Of a DNA stretch of 64,000 nt, positions 24,120-36,090 are shown piece by piece. This DNA comes from Microvelia longipes (taxonomy: Eukaryota > Arthropoda > Insecta > Hemiptera > Veliidae). How positions within the stretch are numbered: position 1 is the stretch's first letter; every line of letters starts with the position of its first letter. The stretch is from contig JACMZG010001908.1 in NCBI GenBank assembly GCA_018340805.1, positions 17,441,268 through 17,505,267 on the forward strand, in the 5' to 3' direction. The position numbers and the translations under genes are program-made. The notes beneath the pieces were generated by a model. That model was not told the DNA's origin. It made no database searches and saw nothing but the letters and a program-made list of their open reading frames with translations.

Positions 24120-24190
24120 GGGAGGTAGTAAAACAACTATGTGGCCGCGAAGCGACCCCTAGCTCCAACGCCTCGGAGTGGCAAATAGGC
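24120..24190. repeat. GC-palindrome repeat fragment
   Basis: ACAACTATGTGGCCGCGAAG + CGACCCCTAGCTCCAACGCC, flanked by the dispersed element with GCTTATGAGATTGGGGTC. A related GACTGCGGAGCGGCTAAGAG lies near 24390. Confidence 0.55.
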
Positions 24191-24853
24191 TGACGCCCTC
24201 TTTGTATATAAATAAATAAATAAACCATTTATTATAGTAAATAATATAAACTACATCTAAAAATTCATTATAAAAATTACTTTTTTACCTCTTTGTATAA
24301 AACTTAATGTAATCGAATCATGATTTTCTTCTAAATCATTTGGAAATTTGCGAATATTGTGACAGTATCTTATATAACTTCACAGCGCCAAGACTGCGGA
24401 GCGGCTAAGAGGCGGCCTCTTGATATAAATCACAAAACTACAAAGAGAGTTCCGATCGAGCTGAAATTTCATACATAGGTACAACTGTGAATAGGAAACA
24501 GATGTATGAGGTTAAATTTTATTACCAGCATTGGTTTCAGTTTTATCGATTGGCATATATAATATAATGTAAGCAAATAAGGCTTTTTGACTAATGCATT
24601 TGGAAATTCGATTGGCAGTATGTCACTTACATAAACCAGTAAAAGCGACCCATTTTCACCTACGCCGCGTAGCAGCAAAGAGGTTAGACCTCCTGTTTTA
24701 CATTATAAGAAGAATGATCAGTCCACCGATATGGCTTTGAAATTCGGTTCTAAATCGCATTAAACCTTGTCATATAATTAAGTGGTAAAAATGTCTCCAA
24801 TTTTGATGTAAGTAATTAAACTCACGTTGAAGAAAATAAATCCATTCATTAAC

Positions 24854-25132
24854 AATAATAACAACACCAACAACGTCTTTCCACTAAATTTAAACTTTAT
24901 TGTGCAGAGCCGGCTTTCGGCAATAATGCCATCTACAGTGCCGTGGTGGGATGTTGAGTCTTTCAGTTCATGGAATCTGATTCCATGAACTGAAAGACTC
25001 AACATCCCACCACGGCACTGTAGATGGCATTATTGCCGAAAGCCGGCTCTGCACAATAAAGTTTAAATTTAGTGGAAAGACGTTGTTGGTGTTGTTATTA
25101 TTGAAGAACATTCCACTGCGCTTACTGAAGTT
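24854..25132. mobile_element. Perfect head-to-head fold-back retroelement, 14-bp TSD
   Basis: Arms of about 123 bp (24854-24976 and 24980-25102) are perfect complements around a 3-nt spacer. The right arm continues 30 nt into a tail ending ACTGCGCTTACTGAAGTT. The 14-bp direct repeat ATCCATTCATTAAC flanks it at 24840-24853 and 25133-25146. Each arm carries a hammerhead-like core; on the plus strand CTGTAGA (25018-25024), a GGCA/TGCC hairpin (25026-25037) and GAAA (25038-25041). The canonical core is CTGANGA, so one part is altered. A second, older copy lies at 57677-57907. Penelope-like elements have such ribozymes and inverted partial copies; this class is my inference. Confidence 0.8.
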
Positions 25133-25245
25133 ATCCATTCATTAACGTTTATATAGAATACCAACAATATAAAAAATGTTATCAGTTATAGATAACAAAC
25201 AAAGAGACACCAATGACTAAAAAACCCTTTACTACTTGTATGTAG

Positions 25246-25300
25246 ACCACCTCACTAGTAGTGAGGTGGTAAATTCACTTCTTAGAAAAGAAGTGAATTT
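25246..25300. repeat. Two back-to-back perfect hairpins
   Basis: ACCACCTCAC-5 nt-GTGAGGTGGT (25246-25270) abuts AAATTCACTTCTT-4 nt-AAGAAGTGAATTT (25271-25300) with no spacer. TATGTAG just before and CTACATA about 12 nt after could pair outside both, giving a three-way junction. Confidence 0.85.
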
Positions 25301-26074
25301 ATAAGAACTTACCTACATAGCGGTTCAAGTCATGAAATTATGGCAGAGAAATACCCGACTGTCACAAGGCTTTTTTCAATTCCAGAGCTTTGTGTTTACT
25401 AGGATGACAAACAGGGGCAAGGCACAGAGCTAACACTGACATACATCCATACACACGTTTCTTTTACCAGTTCTTTATAATATCTGCAGATATTAAACCG
25501 TAAACATTTATTTTTTTTTCTTTGGAAAATTGTTAAATATGACACTGCAACGGTTAGGTATAACAATGCATTTGTTTCGTATGAAAACACATGCTAAGAA
25601 AAATTTTAAAAGTTAAGCATGATCAAGCTTGAGTAAGGTTCAGCTCAGCTAGCTCAAGATTACCCAAAGCTTAAACTGGTATTATTTCGGTCTCGCAGTG
25701 CTCGATTTAAGAATAATTAGGTAATCCAATGCCTTGGGTGTTAAACTTAATATAAATTAAAGCTTAGAAACGTAATGCTGCTAATTGCCGCCAGTCAATA
25801 AAACTAATATGAGAAATACTATTAAGAATCCTGTAACAATACTTAGCAACCAGTTTTTATTTATTTTAAACTTTCTAAATGACATCAGCAAAATTGTTTC
25901 ATACAAACATTTGATTTTAAATGTAACAAACTTGTTCATATTATTTTAAATATAGCACTAAGAAATACATATTTTCTCCAAATTTGTAAAAACTAAAGAG
26001 CCATCAAATTTATTCTACCAGTTCATCCGTTTTACGTCATATGACGCACATCAAGATTTATAGCCCATCAATAG

Positions 26075-26310
26075 AAAGTGTTAATGTTTAGCACGAGCGT
26101 CTGCCACCCTGTCAGTCTGGGGCCAAAAATCTTTCGGGGCCTCTCGGATTTTCATGCGAGGGATGAAAATCCTTTCACGTGTGCTGACCGACCTTCTTAA
26201 GGGACGTTAAACCAGTGGTTTCGAGCCTGCGCGATGTCAGGTACGTGTAAACGATCCCTAACCCTAATCGAACCTGGGTTTAGTCAAGTTTAACCTAGGT
26301 TAGTTACTGG
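26075..26310. repeat. GC-rich island of unknown family
   Basis: A 230-bp block much richer in G+C than its surroundings with GTCTGCCACCCTGTCAGTCT, GGGGCCAAAAATCTTTCGGG and GGGACGTTAAACCAGTGG. On the minus strand CAGGTTCGATTAGGG resembles a tRNA B box, so it may be a SINE-like element; no A box was found. Confidence 0.35.
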
Positions 26311-27029
26311 AAGTAGGGCACGTGTTGTTTTTAAAGAAAACTGTAGATACTTTCTTTTGGCTCTTCTTTAGATTGATCAGACGCAAAATAGACGCCTGCA
26401 CTAGGACTCAAGAGGTAAAATACTATTACCTTCCTTCTTTCTACGGAAGTAAGCAAAAAGGGCCCAACAACGTGGCCTACTTGCTAGGTAATCTATCACC
26501 TCTCCTTATCATCGATATCATTATCAGAAGCCCATCAATGTTTATAAATTCAAAATTCAATGTTTTCGATACAGCGACAGATTTAGTGAAAATTTATTAG
26601 AGCAATTCAATACTTAGAGAGGTACATAACTGTCAAATATCAATTTTTAATGAATACATAAACTTTTTAGCTTGAACATAGCAAGAGTTATGCGCGACAA
26701 AGGCTCACACAACTAACAGCATGATAAAAAACATTTAGAATGTCATTCAATTTATTTCTTAATTCATTTTCAAAGCAATAAAAACAGTTTACTGTTATGT
26801 TGCATAAATTGCTTTTCTGTCCAGAGCGTACGCAATAAAAATTAAAACCTTAGTTTTTAAATCATTTACAATATTCTTTTTATTCTTCTTTAACGGTTAT
26901 TTTAATTCTTTCAATTTCTTGATACTTAAGCAGAAAAAACTAACAATATGAATGCATAAAAATACAAATAATAATTTATATAGACAAGGCAATGAAGTGC
27001 CATTTTTCTAAATATTTTATGTGACCAAT

Positions 27030-27410
27030 ATTTTATTTGTGAAATATTTTATACATAGCCACATAAGTACCAAATTTTTATTAGATAAAGATTTTTCTAA
27101 AATTTTGTTGAGTCATTACAGTAGGTTAATGACGTCATAAAATAATATTTTCCGAATAGCACAACTACAGCGGTAGACTGATTTTTGTACGAAGTTTCAA
27201 CTCTCTAGGATAAATACACTGGAAGCTACGATGATAACAGACAGATAGATGCACACACAAATCCATAGACAACTTTGAGAAAACAATAGAGGAAGCCTTT
27301 AAACCCCCTGAAACGGATAATTCCAGTTTTATACCGGTTTCGGATTTTTTCGCAAACAATACTTCTCCTATATACCTACGGTATAAATGAGGAGAAGTAA
27401 AAATCAATTT
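27030..27410 (-). repeat. 5S-hybrid repeat, hairpin-end half
   Basis: Minus-strand copy with GGTTAATGACGTCATAAAAT, CACAACTACAGCGGTAGACT, TTGTACGAAGTTTCAACTCT, CCTGAAACGGATAATTCC and a well-kept hairpin end CCTATATACCTACGGTATAA + ATGAGGAGAAGTAAAAAT. Confidence 0.85.
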
Positions 27411-28000
27411 TTAAACCTTTATTAAAAAGATATTTCGTCATAAATAATAAAAATGTACTGATTTCGACTGGTAAAGGTATTAATGTCATTCTTTTCTTAT
27501 TATTAAAAAAAATAACGAAACATAATTAAGTATAATAAAAAAGTAATGTTGCATCAGACTAATTTAATAACTGATTAAATTAAAACCAACAGCAGGCAGA
27601 CTCAGAAGACTACAAATTAGCTACTATCTCGCCATTACAACTGAATTAAACAACAAAGAACTCGAAATGAAAGTTGCAACAAGTAAAAGTGAGTCCAGAT
27701 CAGACAGTGAAACAAATCTTTTTATTAATTTTTACCTCTTATTTTAGCTACGGTGAGAATTGAGAGAAATGATTTTACAAATAGATAGAAGGCTATTAGT
27801 ATTTTTAATAAATAGTGTATGATTTTGTACGACTGTGAAACGAATCTCTTATTTATTTTGCTCACCATCTTTATATATAAGAGGAAAAGCATTGTTTTAG
27901 GAAAAATCTTTTAGCGGATTTCCAAAGGAAAAATTAAAATCCTGAGATTGGGGTTATGAAGGGGTTGGTTTTTCTGAAAGGGTGGGGCTCAATAATCAAG

Positions 28001-28122
28001 ATATATATAGAATATATATATATATATGAATATATATATATATATATTATATATTAATATATATTATATATATACTTATGTACATAAATATATATATATA
28101 TAATATATATATATATATATAC

Positions 28123-28158
<36 letters not shown>
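28001..28158. repeat. (TA)n microsatellite
   Basis: Interrupted TA tract; on its left is the dispersed element containing GGGGTTATGAAGGGGTTGG and GGTGGGGCTCAATAATCAAG. Confidence 0.9.
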
Positions 28159-28161
<3 letters not shown>

Positions 28162-28184
28162 CTCGTACATATGTACGAGTAAAT
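28157..28184. repeat. Perfect 28-bp palindrome
   Basis: ATTTACTCGTACAT followed directly by its exact complement, at the edge of a TA tract. Confidence 0.88.
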
Positions 28185-28244
28185 GAAATATTAAAGATAA
28201 TTAAGTATAAAAATAATCCTGAGAAATAATAATGATAACTTATA

Positions 28245-28456
28245 GATGGTGAAAAAAGGGAGTGCGAGGGTATGACGCGACGTTTCGACAAATCGTCTTT
28301 TTTAAGCTAAAATAAGACGGTGCGTACTCGGAAGCGTCGAGTCGACAACTCAATTGTCGGCACGACGCTTCCGAGTACGCGCAGACTTATTTTAGCTTAA
28401 AAAAGACGATTTGTCGAAACGTCATAATACTCTCGCACTCCCTTTTTTAACCATCT
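28245..28456. mobile_element. Large fold-back element with GAAACGTC cores
   Basis: Near-perfect inverted arms of about 95-100 bp (from AGATGGTGAAAAAAGGG to the complement CCCTTTTTTAACCATCT) around GAGTCGACAACTCAATTG. Both arms carry GACGATTTGTCGAAACGTC (right arm 28405-28423), a short hairpin then GAAAC and GTC, as in the stem II and cleavage-site parts of small hammerheads. The CTGANGA part is not recognisable (CTTAAAAAAGA here). A possible 10-bp repeat GTGAAAAAAG overlaps the arm itself, so I do not claim a target duplication. Confidence 0.65.
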
Positions 28457-29166
28457 GTGAAAAAAGCGACAGTAAGTGGTGTCATTGACAGTCATGCAGC
28501 TAATGTTAAGGTTAATGAAGCACACTGTAATCAAATATACTACTAAGAGATGACAGTAAGACAAACTATAGGGGAATAAGATAAAATTATTTGTTAACAT
28601 TACAGCAAAAACAAGAGGCAAAAGTATCCAGCAAAATTAACATAAATAAAAGATATTACTCTTTAAATATTAATAAAACTAAATAAAAAGTACAGAATCA
28701 GGAAGAATGGTACAATGCCTTGACCCCTAGGATACAATGATAGAAACGAAATGGAAAAAGAAACGTGATTTTTCCAAGGTACAAGGAGGTGAGATCAGGC
28801 AAGGTCAGGGTCTTCCAGGTAGACACCGCTTTCCAGCAGCTCCGCTGTCCAAGCATCCAAGTTTCACACAATACAGCAGCTTCTTCATCATTTTCTTTCC
28901 ATTAACGCAAGGTTAATTATTTTCATTAAAAAAGATGATTTTTCTGCATATCAATTTCCTATTGTTAACTACTGCAAGTTTTCTTACACGTCTATTAGAA
29001 ATTCTTTCCGGGAAATATATTAGCAAGAGGATAAGGGCAACCCGTGGCCGGCCGCGTGGTTGTTTTCCTGTAGCAGTTTGTTGTATTATAAGCCACACTG
29101 TCACAGTATTCGCGAATTTCCAAATGATTTAGTCGAAAATCATGATTCGATTACATGAAGTTATTT

Positions 29167-29365
29167 AAAAATAATAAAAATAAAATGCCCTTTTTGGGCC
29201 AATTCGGTTCAACAGGGTATTCACCCTGCGGGAACCACCTTAGGTGGGTTGCATCTACTGTCCCCTAAGTGTTAATTAAAGTTTGCGACATCTTTTCAAT
29301 ACAATTACTATTTACATAAACTTAGAACATAGCCCGGGCGCGAACCCCGGACCCCCGGTGCTCAA
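29167..29365 (-). mobile_element. tRNA-derived SINE, 5'-truncated copy
   Basis: Same family as 51320-51547, opposite strand. On the minus strand: GAGCACCGGGGGTCCGGGG, B box GGGGTTCGCGCCCGG, then GATGCAACCCACCTAAGGTG, GTTCCCGCAGGGTGAATACC and an A/T-rich tail. The tRNA head before GAGCACC does not match the other copy, so it is truncated or diverged. Confidence 0.8.
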
Positions 29366-30626
29366 GTTCTTATACGAATAAAGCTTTACGTAAAATATTT
29401 ATTAAGTATCAGTTATTGGTCAGTACAAGTTCATTCAGATCCGTTTGAAAGTTAAAGTGCACCGTAGAAACGTCCAGGAACAAAATCTATTCATACAACC
29501 CAACCTCATAAGCTCATTTCTTATTTGGAAACTCTAGTTACCTTTCAGTTCATCTCTAGGGCGCTCATAAACATGTCTTTCTATAACTTATAAAGGTATA
29601 GAAACACAACCTCTAGTTCTAGCTTATCTTTAAGCCGTCTATTACGCATGCTCTTTGACGTCAACAGTGCTCTGTAACTCAAAACTAATTTACCTCTTTT
29701 TTATTTTTCTTTATCATTTGGAAGATCAATAATGCGCTCTCTAGTTCATTCTTCGTTAGGTCGACGTGCTTAGCCTAAATTACTTTTAATATTCGGTAGC
29801 ACTGGAGAAGAACAAGTCACAAGTGTCGAACTAGTATTTTAATTTACAATCTTCATTTATCATCATCGTTATCTCATTTATTCTGTTCCAGATATTTTAA
29901 ATTAAACACAAAATTTCTCTAAATCTATGATTGAAGATGAAAGGCACAAAACTTGATTCCTGACCTTCCTTCCTTCACAATGCCTTCTCCAGACACTATA
30001 ATGACAGCAAACTCACCGTATCTACTCCACTATTTCATAGAGTAAAATAGAATAGAGTAACCTCTTCCATCCTATTCTTCAGTTAATAATGAGGTCACAA
30101 TAAGTGAACCCCTCCAGATCTCCTATGAATGGAATCCTACCATTCATACCACTAATTACTCTATTATTCATAGAAGATCTACAATAGACTATAAACGTAA
30201 TATTCAAGTGTATTTTTATGTCTCTAATTATTTTATTTTAACGAATAAATTATACTTTTAAAACACACAAAACTTAAATCTACGATATTCTACAGCCATA
30301 GACATTTAATTCTTTAAATTTTTCTATTTATGTTACAACAACGGTCAATGAATTATATTTATACATTTATGAATTATTAGAGCATCAGAGAACCTTCACG
30401 TTGTATAATTACCTCATCATACAGTTCAACAGTTTCGTTATACTTGTATATTTTTCAATTTAGATTACAATGTCTTTTAACAAAATTAATGTAGTTTATA
30501 AATATTCAAATTGTTCATCCATTAAAATCTTGGTAATTTAGTTTATAAAAAGAATACTAATCGTACCATTATATGCATGTATAATGGAGACGGGATGGCT
30601 GTTTTAGCTGATTTCCTAAAATATAT

Positions 30627-30629
30627 AAT

Positions 30630-30722
<93 letters not shown>

Positions 30723-30732
30723 TTATTTATTT
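30627..30732. repeat. (TA)n then (TTTA)n microsatellite
   Basis: About 90 nt of TA followed by ATTTATTTATTTATT. The right side is the dispersed element with AATCAGTGAATCCCTCATTT. Confidence 0.9.
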
Positions 30733-31309
30733 ATTCTTAATCAGTGAATCCCTCATTTCAGAAAAAACACCCTCCGCGTCAGTTCATTGGAAAAATTCGC
30801 AAAAGAGAAATTCGCTATTAATGTGACATTATGCCATTTACAAAAACTAGTAGTATAAAAAACTGGTACAGGATAACAACAATGTGGCATGTGGTCACAA
30901 AGAGGCCCCTATCGCCGACGCTGCCAAGCGCTCTTGTTTTATGACAGAGTAATGCCTGTCTGTACTGTCTGTAAGGACTGAGATCCTAGGCCCTTTAACC
31001 GAACGGTTTATATTTCTAATTAATGAAAATACCAAAATAGAGATGTGCCAAAAAGGATGACCTAAACAGGTCATATTTAACAGGTAATTAATACATAGGT
31101 AAATATGTTTGACACATAATGTACAGGTACTTAATTATCATTGTACACCAGTTTCTTCATTTTCTTTTGCATCAATTTAATAACCTTATTTTTCTCACTC
31201 TATTATTACTTTACATTGTTCATTCATTTTTTACAACTTCATCTGTTAATATTTTTACATAATTCTTTTTTCATTTCTTAACTTATTTGTTAAACACTAC
31301 TTTATAATT

Positions 31310-31490
31310 AATTCATGAACATATTAACTTTTACATTGTTTTATTGAACTAGAATTATTTATATTTAACACATTATTGTATTTATTTATGAACTACAATT
31401 ATTTATATTTTATACATTATTGTATATTAATTAACTATAATCATTTATAATTTACACATTAGTTTATTATTATATGAACTATAATTATTT
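31310..31490. repeat. Degenerate ~60-bp AT-rich tandem repeat
   Basis: Three to four units built on GAACTAGAATTATTTATATT + TAACACATTATTGTATTTAT. Confidence 0.7.
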
Positions 31491-31667
31491 ATTTCCATCC
31501 ATGTTCAAAAGAAAATTAATGAACTGTACATAATATAACGAAAAAAGTTAATAAAAATAAAGACTGGATACAAAAATATTTGGACTGCAATATGTTTTTC
31601 TTGGGGAGGCAAAGTTCAAATTAGGGGGAGGGGCTTTAGCTTCCCTAGCCCTCCCCCTTAGCATCGC

Positions 31668-31925
31668 CTATGTACATCCATGATTTTTGTTGGATCATAA
31701 ATGTTAAACTGAGCATGGTCAGTGCCAGGATGGGTAGCGGCTTAGAATAAAACTGATGGAATTACAGACTGAGAACGAGCGAAGCGAGTCCGTAGACGTT
31801 TTGCAGGACAACTTTAACGACTTGTACATTCTAAGGACAAGCAAAGCGAGTCCGAAATAGATAGGATGAACGTAGCGCATCCGATGTGATGAGGAAAAGG
31901 TCCGAGGCACTCGGACTACTAGGAT
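31668..31925 (+). repeat. 5S-hybrid repeat, 5S/palindrome half
   Basis: Right half of the family: ATCCATGATTTTTGTTGG, the 5S-like module (31691-31750, GGATCATAAATGTTAAACTG to GGATGGGTAGCGGC), GAACGAGCGAAGCGAGTCCG, GGACAAGCAAAGCGAGTCCG, GGATGAACGTAGCGCATCCG and the end AAAGGTCCGAGGCACTCGGA. Confidence 0.85.
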
Positions 31926-33181
31926 TTTTTTATATAATACATTGAGCATATTCATAAACTAATTTATTTATGCTAACTCTATACCTTTGTTAAATGACTA
32001 CGATTTTTTGAATACTTATTTATTTGTCAACATTTTGATTTTAAGTCTTGAAATAGACACGAAAACCCCAAAACGCAAAGAGTGCCAAAATTTTTAAAAT
32101 GCTTGTAAAATTGTTCCTCTCCCGTCAGTTATTGTTGGACAAACGACAAACAAATGCTTTTTAAAAAAACCAATGCTAGTGTCACAAACGATGACGTTAG
32201 TTCAATAAAAATCTCGGATTTCATTTAAACAAATCACTAAATGTAAAGAAACAATGTGAAGAGAATCTTTTTTTGAATCTAAATGTGTTATTTTTTTATC
32301 CTCTTACTCCGAACATTTAACTTCTTAATGATCTTATTAATTTAGTGAGACAACTAAATTAAACTCATTAAAAAAATCACTTGGCAGTAAATACCTACTT
32401 CAGTCTCACAACCTGACAGTTGAAATTAGTCCGTATTCGCGAGGAAACAAAGAAGTTTGTGGGAAATTCATATTAGTTTGGGATTTCAGGGTCATCGGTC
32501 ACTGTCCAATGCAAGGACAGCTAACAATGTAATATTTATGTACTTTGATGTCGGTCATTAATTTAATTATATCAGTCAATTTGAAAACAAGAAGGAAACA
32601 ATAGTCATTAAAAATTTGGTATGTTTGTTGGATAACAAAATTGCCTTAAGCTAAAATATCAACGCAGTTAGAAAGTATCTTATAGTGTGCTAAGCACAAG
32701 AGAGATGAAAAGGCACATCTGTGCTAAATTCCTAAAGTTGGTAACCCTGTATTAAGATTGGTCAGGCCTTTATTTTCCACATAAAACCGTAACTAATTGG
32801 AGGTCTAAATAATAAGTTAATAATTCATTTAAAGTTGTTCGTATTATTAAGTGCAAGACATTAGATTGTATGTCCTTTTATTCATTTTGAAGTAATTTTT
32901 AACATCTTAATTATCAATATTAACAGAAAACTGAGCAGTGGAGTAAACACAGCTAACAAATAATAACACCAAAAGTCCGCTATATGACTCTGCCTAATAA
33001 GTCAGACTAGGATTCCCCTTCTTCAGATATTTTGGTGTTGTTATTAGTTATCTTAAATATCGTTTCTAATAATAAAAGTCAGTTATTGTTAATTTTAAAG
33101 AAATAAAGTATGATATTAAGGATAATATTTGAAAAACTACTAAACGTGATCAACTGAAATAACAAATAAAAGTCCATCATT

Positions 33182-33311
33182 CAATAAACCACCATCAACA
33201 CACCATTCAATAACACTCTTGGATTAGGAACAATGCCTATTAGCAATACACATCATTGAATAAACCACCATCAACCCACCATTCAATAACACTCATGGAT
33301 TAGGAACAATG
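33182..33311. repeat. ~75-bp tandem duplication
   Basis: CAATAAACCACCATCAACAC to GGATTAGGAACAATGCCT occurs twice with few differences, joined by an ATTAGCAATACACATCATTG segment. Confidence 0.88.
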
Positions 33312-34194
33312 CCTTCAGTTATGTATGCTTCATAAGATAAAAAATTAAATAAATAAATCATTCATTGCAAATCAAGATAACCTGTGATGATATCGTTTTA
33401 TAAATAAATCCTAGGTGACGCAGTGAAAAGCTAACAGTTACTGAGAAACGTTTCGGCCGAAGTGACGCATGTTTATGGAAACATGGATTATTGAAAACCA
33501 GTTAGAACTATTGAGCGTAAAATAAATAGTAAAGCATGTTAGTCATTTTCAAATTAGTTTTCTGTTTAACCTCATACCACTTACAAGTATAAAAAGAGTT
33601 AAAAAGAGTCATGCAAATAAATCTTAATGATATAAAACTCAATGAGGTAGAGTGAAAATTCTTGAAATAGATTTGGATGTATTTTTTAAAGTTTGGTCGG
33701 TTCCCCTAGATTTTCCTAATGGGTAGAAAAGAGAACCAACCGGTCACTATATTATTGAATGAGAATCTGGTCTATAAATGAACCATATCCGCTCTATTAG
33801 TATATTGGCTCAGTCTATATACGTTTTCATTTTACTCCGAATAAATTTGTTTTGACGTTTGGGAAATACAGAAAATTTCCGCATAAGATAGATTTTTGTA
33901 GTGATTTTCTAAGTAAATAACGCTTATGTTTTAATGTTAACTATCCTTCCAATGAAATTTATAATTTCTCAGACTTTCACACAATAAACCTTAACAAACT
34001 TAAACTTGTAAGTATAACCATAATATAAAATTGGACAAAATAAAACTAATAATAGAACCATCCTCAAAATCAGGTTCGTCATAAGTACAGTAGGCACCAA
34101 ACACGAGAATCCTAACTGTACTGGATTTTTAAATTAAATAGGTGAAAAGTACATAGATTTGAAGTAATAGGTAAAAAACTATGACAGTAACGCT

Positions 34195-34280
34195 TTCCAA
34201 AATGAAACTGCATCTCATGCTTTCGCTGCATCTTGCTAGCTCTGCAAGAATCTCGCTGACCTATTTTTTGAACAGAGGTT
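34195..34280 (-). repeat. Dispersed repeat, inverted relative to 37690-37770
   Basis: Its reverse complement reads GAGATTCTTGCAGAGCTAGC + AAGATGCAGCGAAAG then CATTTTGGAAAGCG. The plus strand at 37690 reads GAGTTTCTTGGAATGCTAGC + AAGATGCAGTGGAAG then TATTTTGGAAT. Unknown family. Confidence 0.65.
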
Positions 34281-35794
34281 TTTTTTATTTGAGTTTATAA
34301 AAACCTTTTTTTTAACCCAAACCTCGGGATTCGATTAGGTTGCAATATCTTTGCTTGTGAGGGTGTTGGAAAAAATTTGACCCCAAAAATGATAAAAAGG
34401 AATCGACCATGAGCTTGATTTTGCTCGAGTGTTAAGAATCCCGTTACTAAGTTAGGATTCCGGCAGATATTTCACGCCAAAGCAGCTTCATTTTGGAAAG
34501 GATTGTAAATATTTTATTGCTATCTTACTTTTTATTTTACTTAGGTAAGGCTGTTCAAACTTGTCTCAAGGTGTTCTAGCCGACTAGAAATCCATGTAAG
34601 GATTATAGTAGAGATTTAAACTAATAAATGGTTCCATCAATGAAATGGTATGGTATCAATGCCTATGTCAGTAAAGCGTAAACCCCCCTCTAAATGGTGA
34701 TCAATGAACAAGCTTGCAATTCCTCATAGCTAACTTCAAGCAGTGCCTTTGGAGGAATTACGATTGACTAATGATTGATCATAACACAAGGCTGTTTACA
34801 GGGATATAGAATGTACCATACCCAATGTAAAATACAAACAGGAAAATTAAATTTTACACAAAGAAGTAGCATTTGCAGTCTTTATAAAAAATGAAAATCC
34901 AGAGTAAAGCGTTTTTTTAAACAAGTTCTTTATTGGCAAAAGTAATACAATATTTAAAGCGTTTTTTTAAAACCCGCAAAAAGGCCATGTCCAGTTAACT
35001 TAACATTACAATTGTAACATCACATCTTTAAAGAGTGTGCATCTTTGAAAGATATTATTTAAAGATCATGAGAGATAAAAGAGAGTAAAAAAAACCGAAA
35101 ATACAAAAAAAAAATAAATTTATAAATAACAAGTACAGGAATTCAAGTCAGGGGTAATTAAATAAAAGAGACCAAACATAGAAATTAAATACATGCTGAT
35201 GATATTTAATTAGTTCATTGATGCTAGGAGTTCTTTAGCTATTAATATCCGTCATAGTTGTTGTCTTATCAGTAGTCAATCATGTGTTTATAATTAGTAT
35301 CATTATTACGTTAAAAGACAACTTATAAAGAGATGTTAAGATTTATATCTTTTAAATTAAATTAACCTGATCTGTTACCAGATGAGAGATAGTCACTATA
35401 TAAAACTCTGAGACTTAATGACTTCTTTATGAATGCACCCCACTGTCTGCACTCACAAATAATTAACAATTAAAATGACTATGCATAAAATGCATCAATA
35501 ATACTGTAAAATAGTTTCTTGTTCTAATTCGACTATCTCAATACTAGACATTACCATCAAGAGAATATGCATTTTTAGCTAAAATATGCGGGATCATATA
35601 ATTTTATTTAGTTATTTATTTTTCTAAAGTAAAGACATTTTATGAAATAACTAGGTATTATATTATTTTTGCAATTGCATAAAAAAAGATTCGGAGGCAT
35701 AGGCGAACCAAGTCCGCCCTAAAAATCAATGACCCTCTAAAATATATTATAAAATCTACTTATAACACTTTAAATACTAAATCTGTAGCGCACC

Positions 35795-35870
35795 AAGATG
35801 GCCGTCATGTTCCTAACTTTGTAGCAGGCATCCTAGCGCTTCAGCAAAACATGCTGCGGAATTGAGCAAA
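35795..35870 (+). repeat. Dispersed repeat (pair with 37425-37500)
   Basis: CAAGATGGCCGTCATGTTCC + TAACTTTGTAGCAGGCATCC then CTTCAGCAAAACATGCTGCG; the partner reads CAAGATGGCCACCGAAATCT + TAACTTTGTGACGAGAATCC then CTTAAGCAAAACACGCAACG. Confidence 0.7.
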
Positions 35871-36024
35871 CATAGTTAATATGCTACAAAACAACGCTTA
35901 TTGTAGATTTCTCGAGTATGTTCCCTTGGGTAAACTAAACTATCTTTTTGTACCAGACCGTCTTCCACTAGTATTAGGTATACTAACGTCTCGAATAATC
36001 ACATTACCATCAATTCAATGTCTT

Positions 36025-36090
36025 TTTACTTTTCCTCATTTATACCGTAGGTATATAGGGAAAGTATTGTGTTTGCACTATATCAGAGGC
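36025..36090 (+). repeat. Solo hairpin end of the 5S-hybrid repeat
   Basis: TTTTCCTCATTTATACCGTA + GGTATATAGGGAAAGTATTG + TGTTTGCA, a well-preserved end with nothing of the internal family after it. Confidence 0.75.

Noticed and set aside
26250..26264. CCCTAACCCTAA string resembling vertebrate-type telomere repeat
   Set aside because: Only two units, inside a GC-rich repeat; insects usually use TTAGG. Chance.
26322..26600. 92-codon plus-strand frame after the GC-rich island
   Set aside because: No recognisable motif and AT-driven composition; a hidden exon cannot be excluded.
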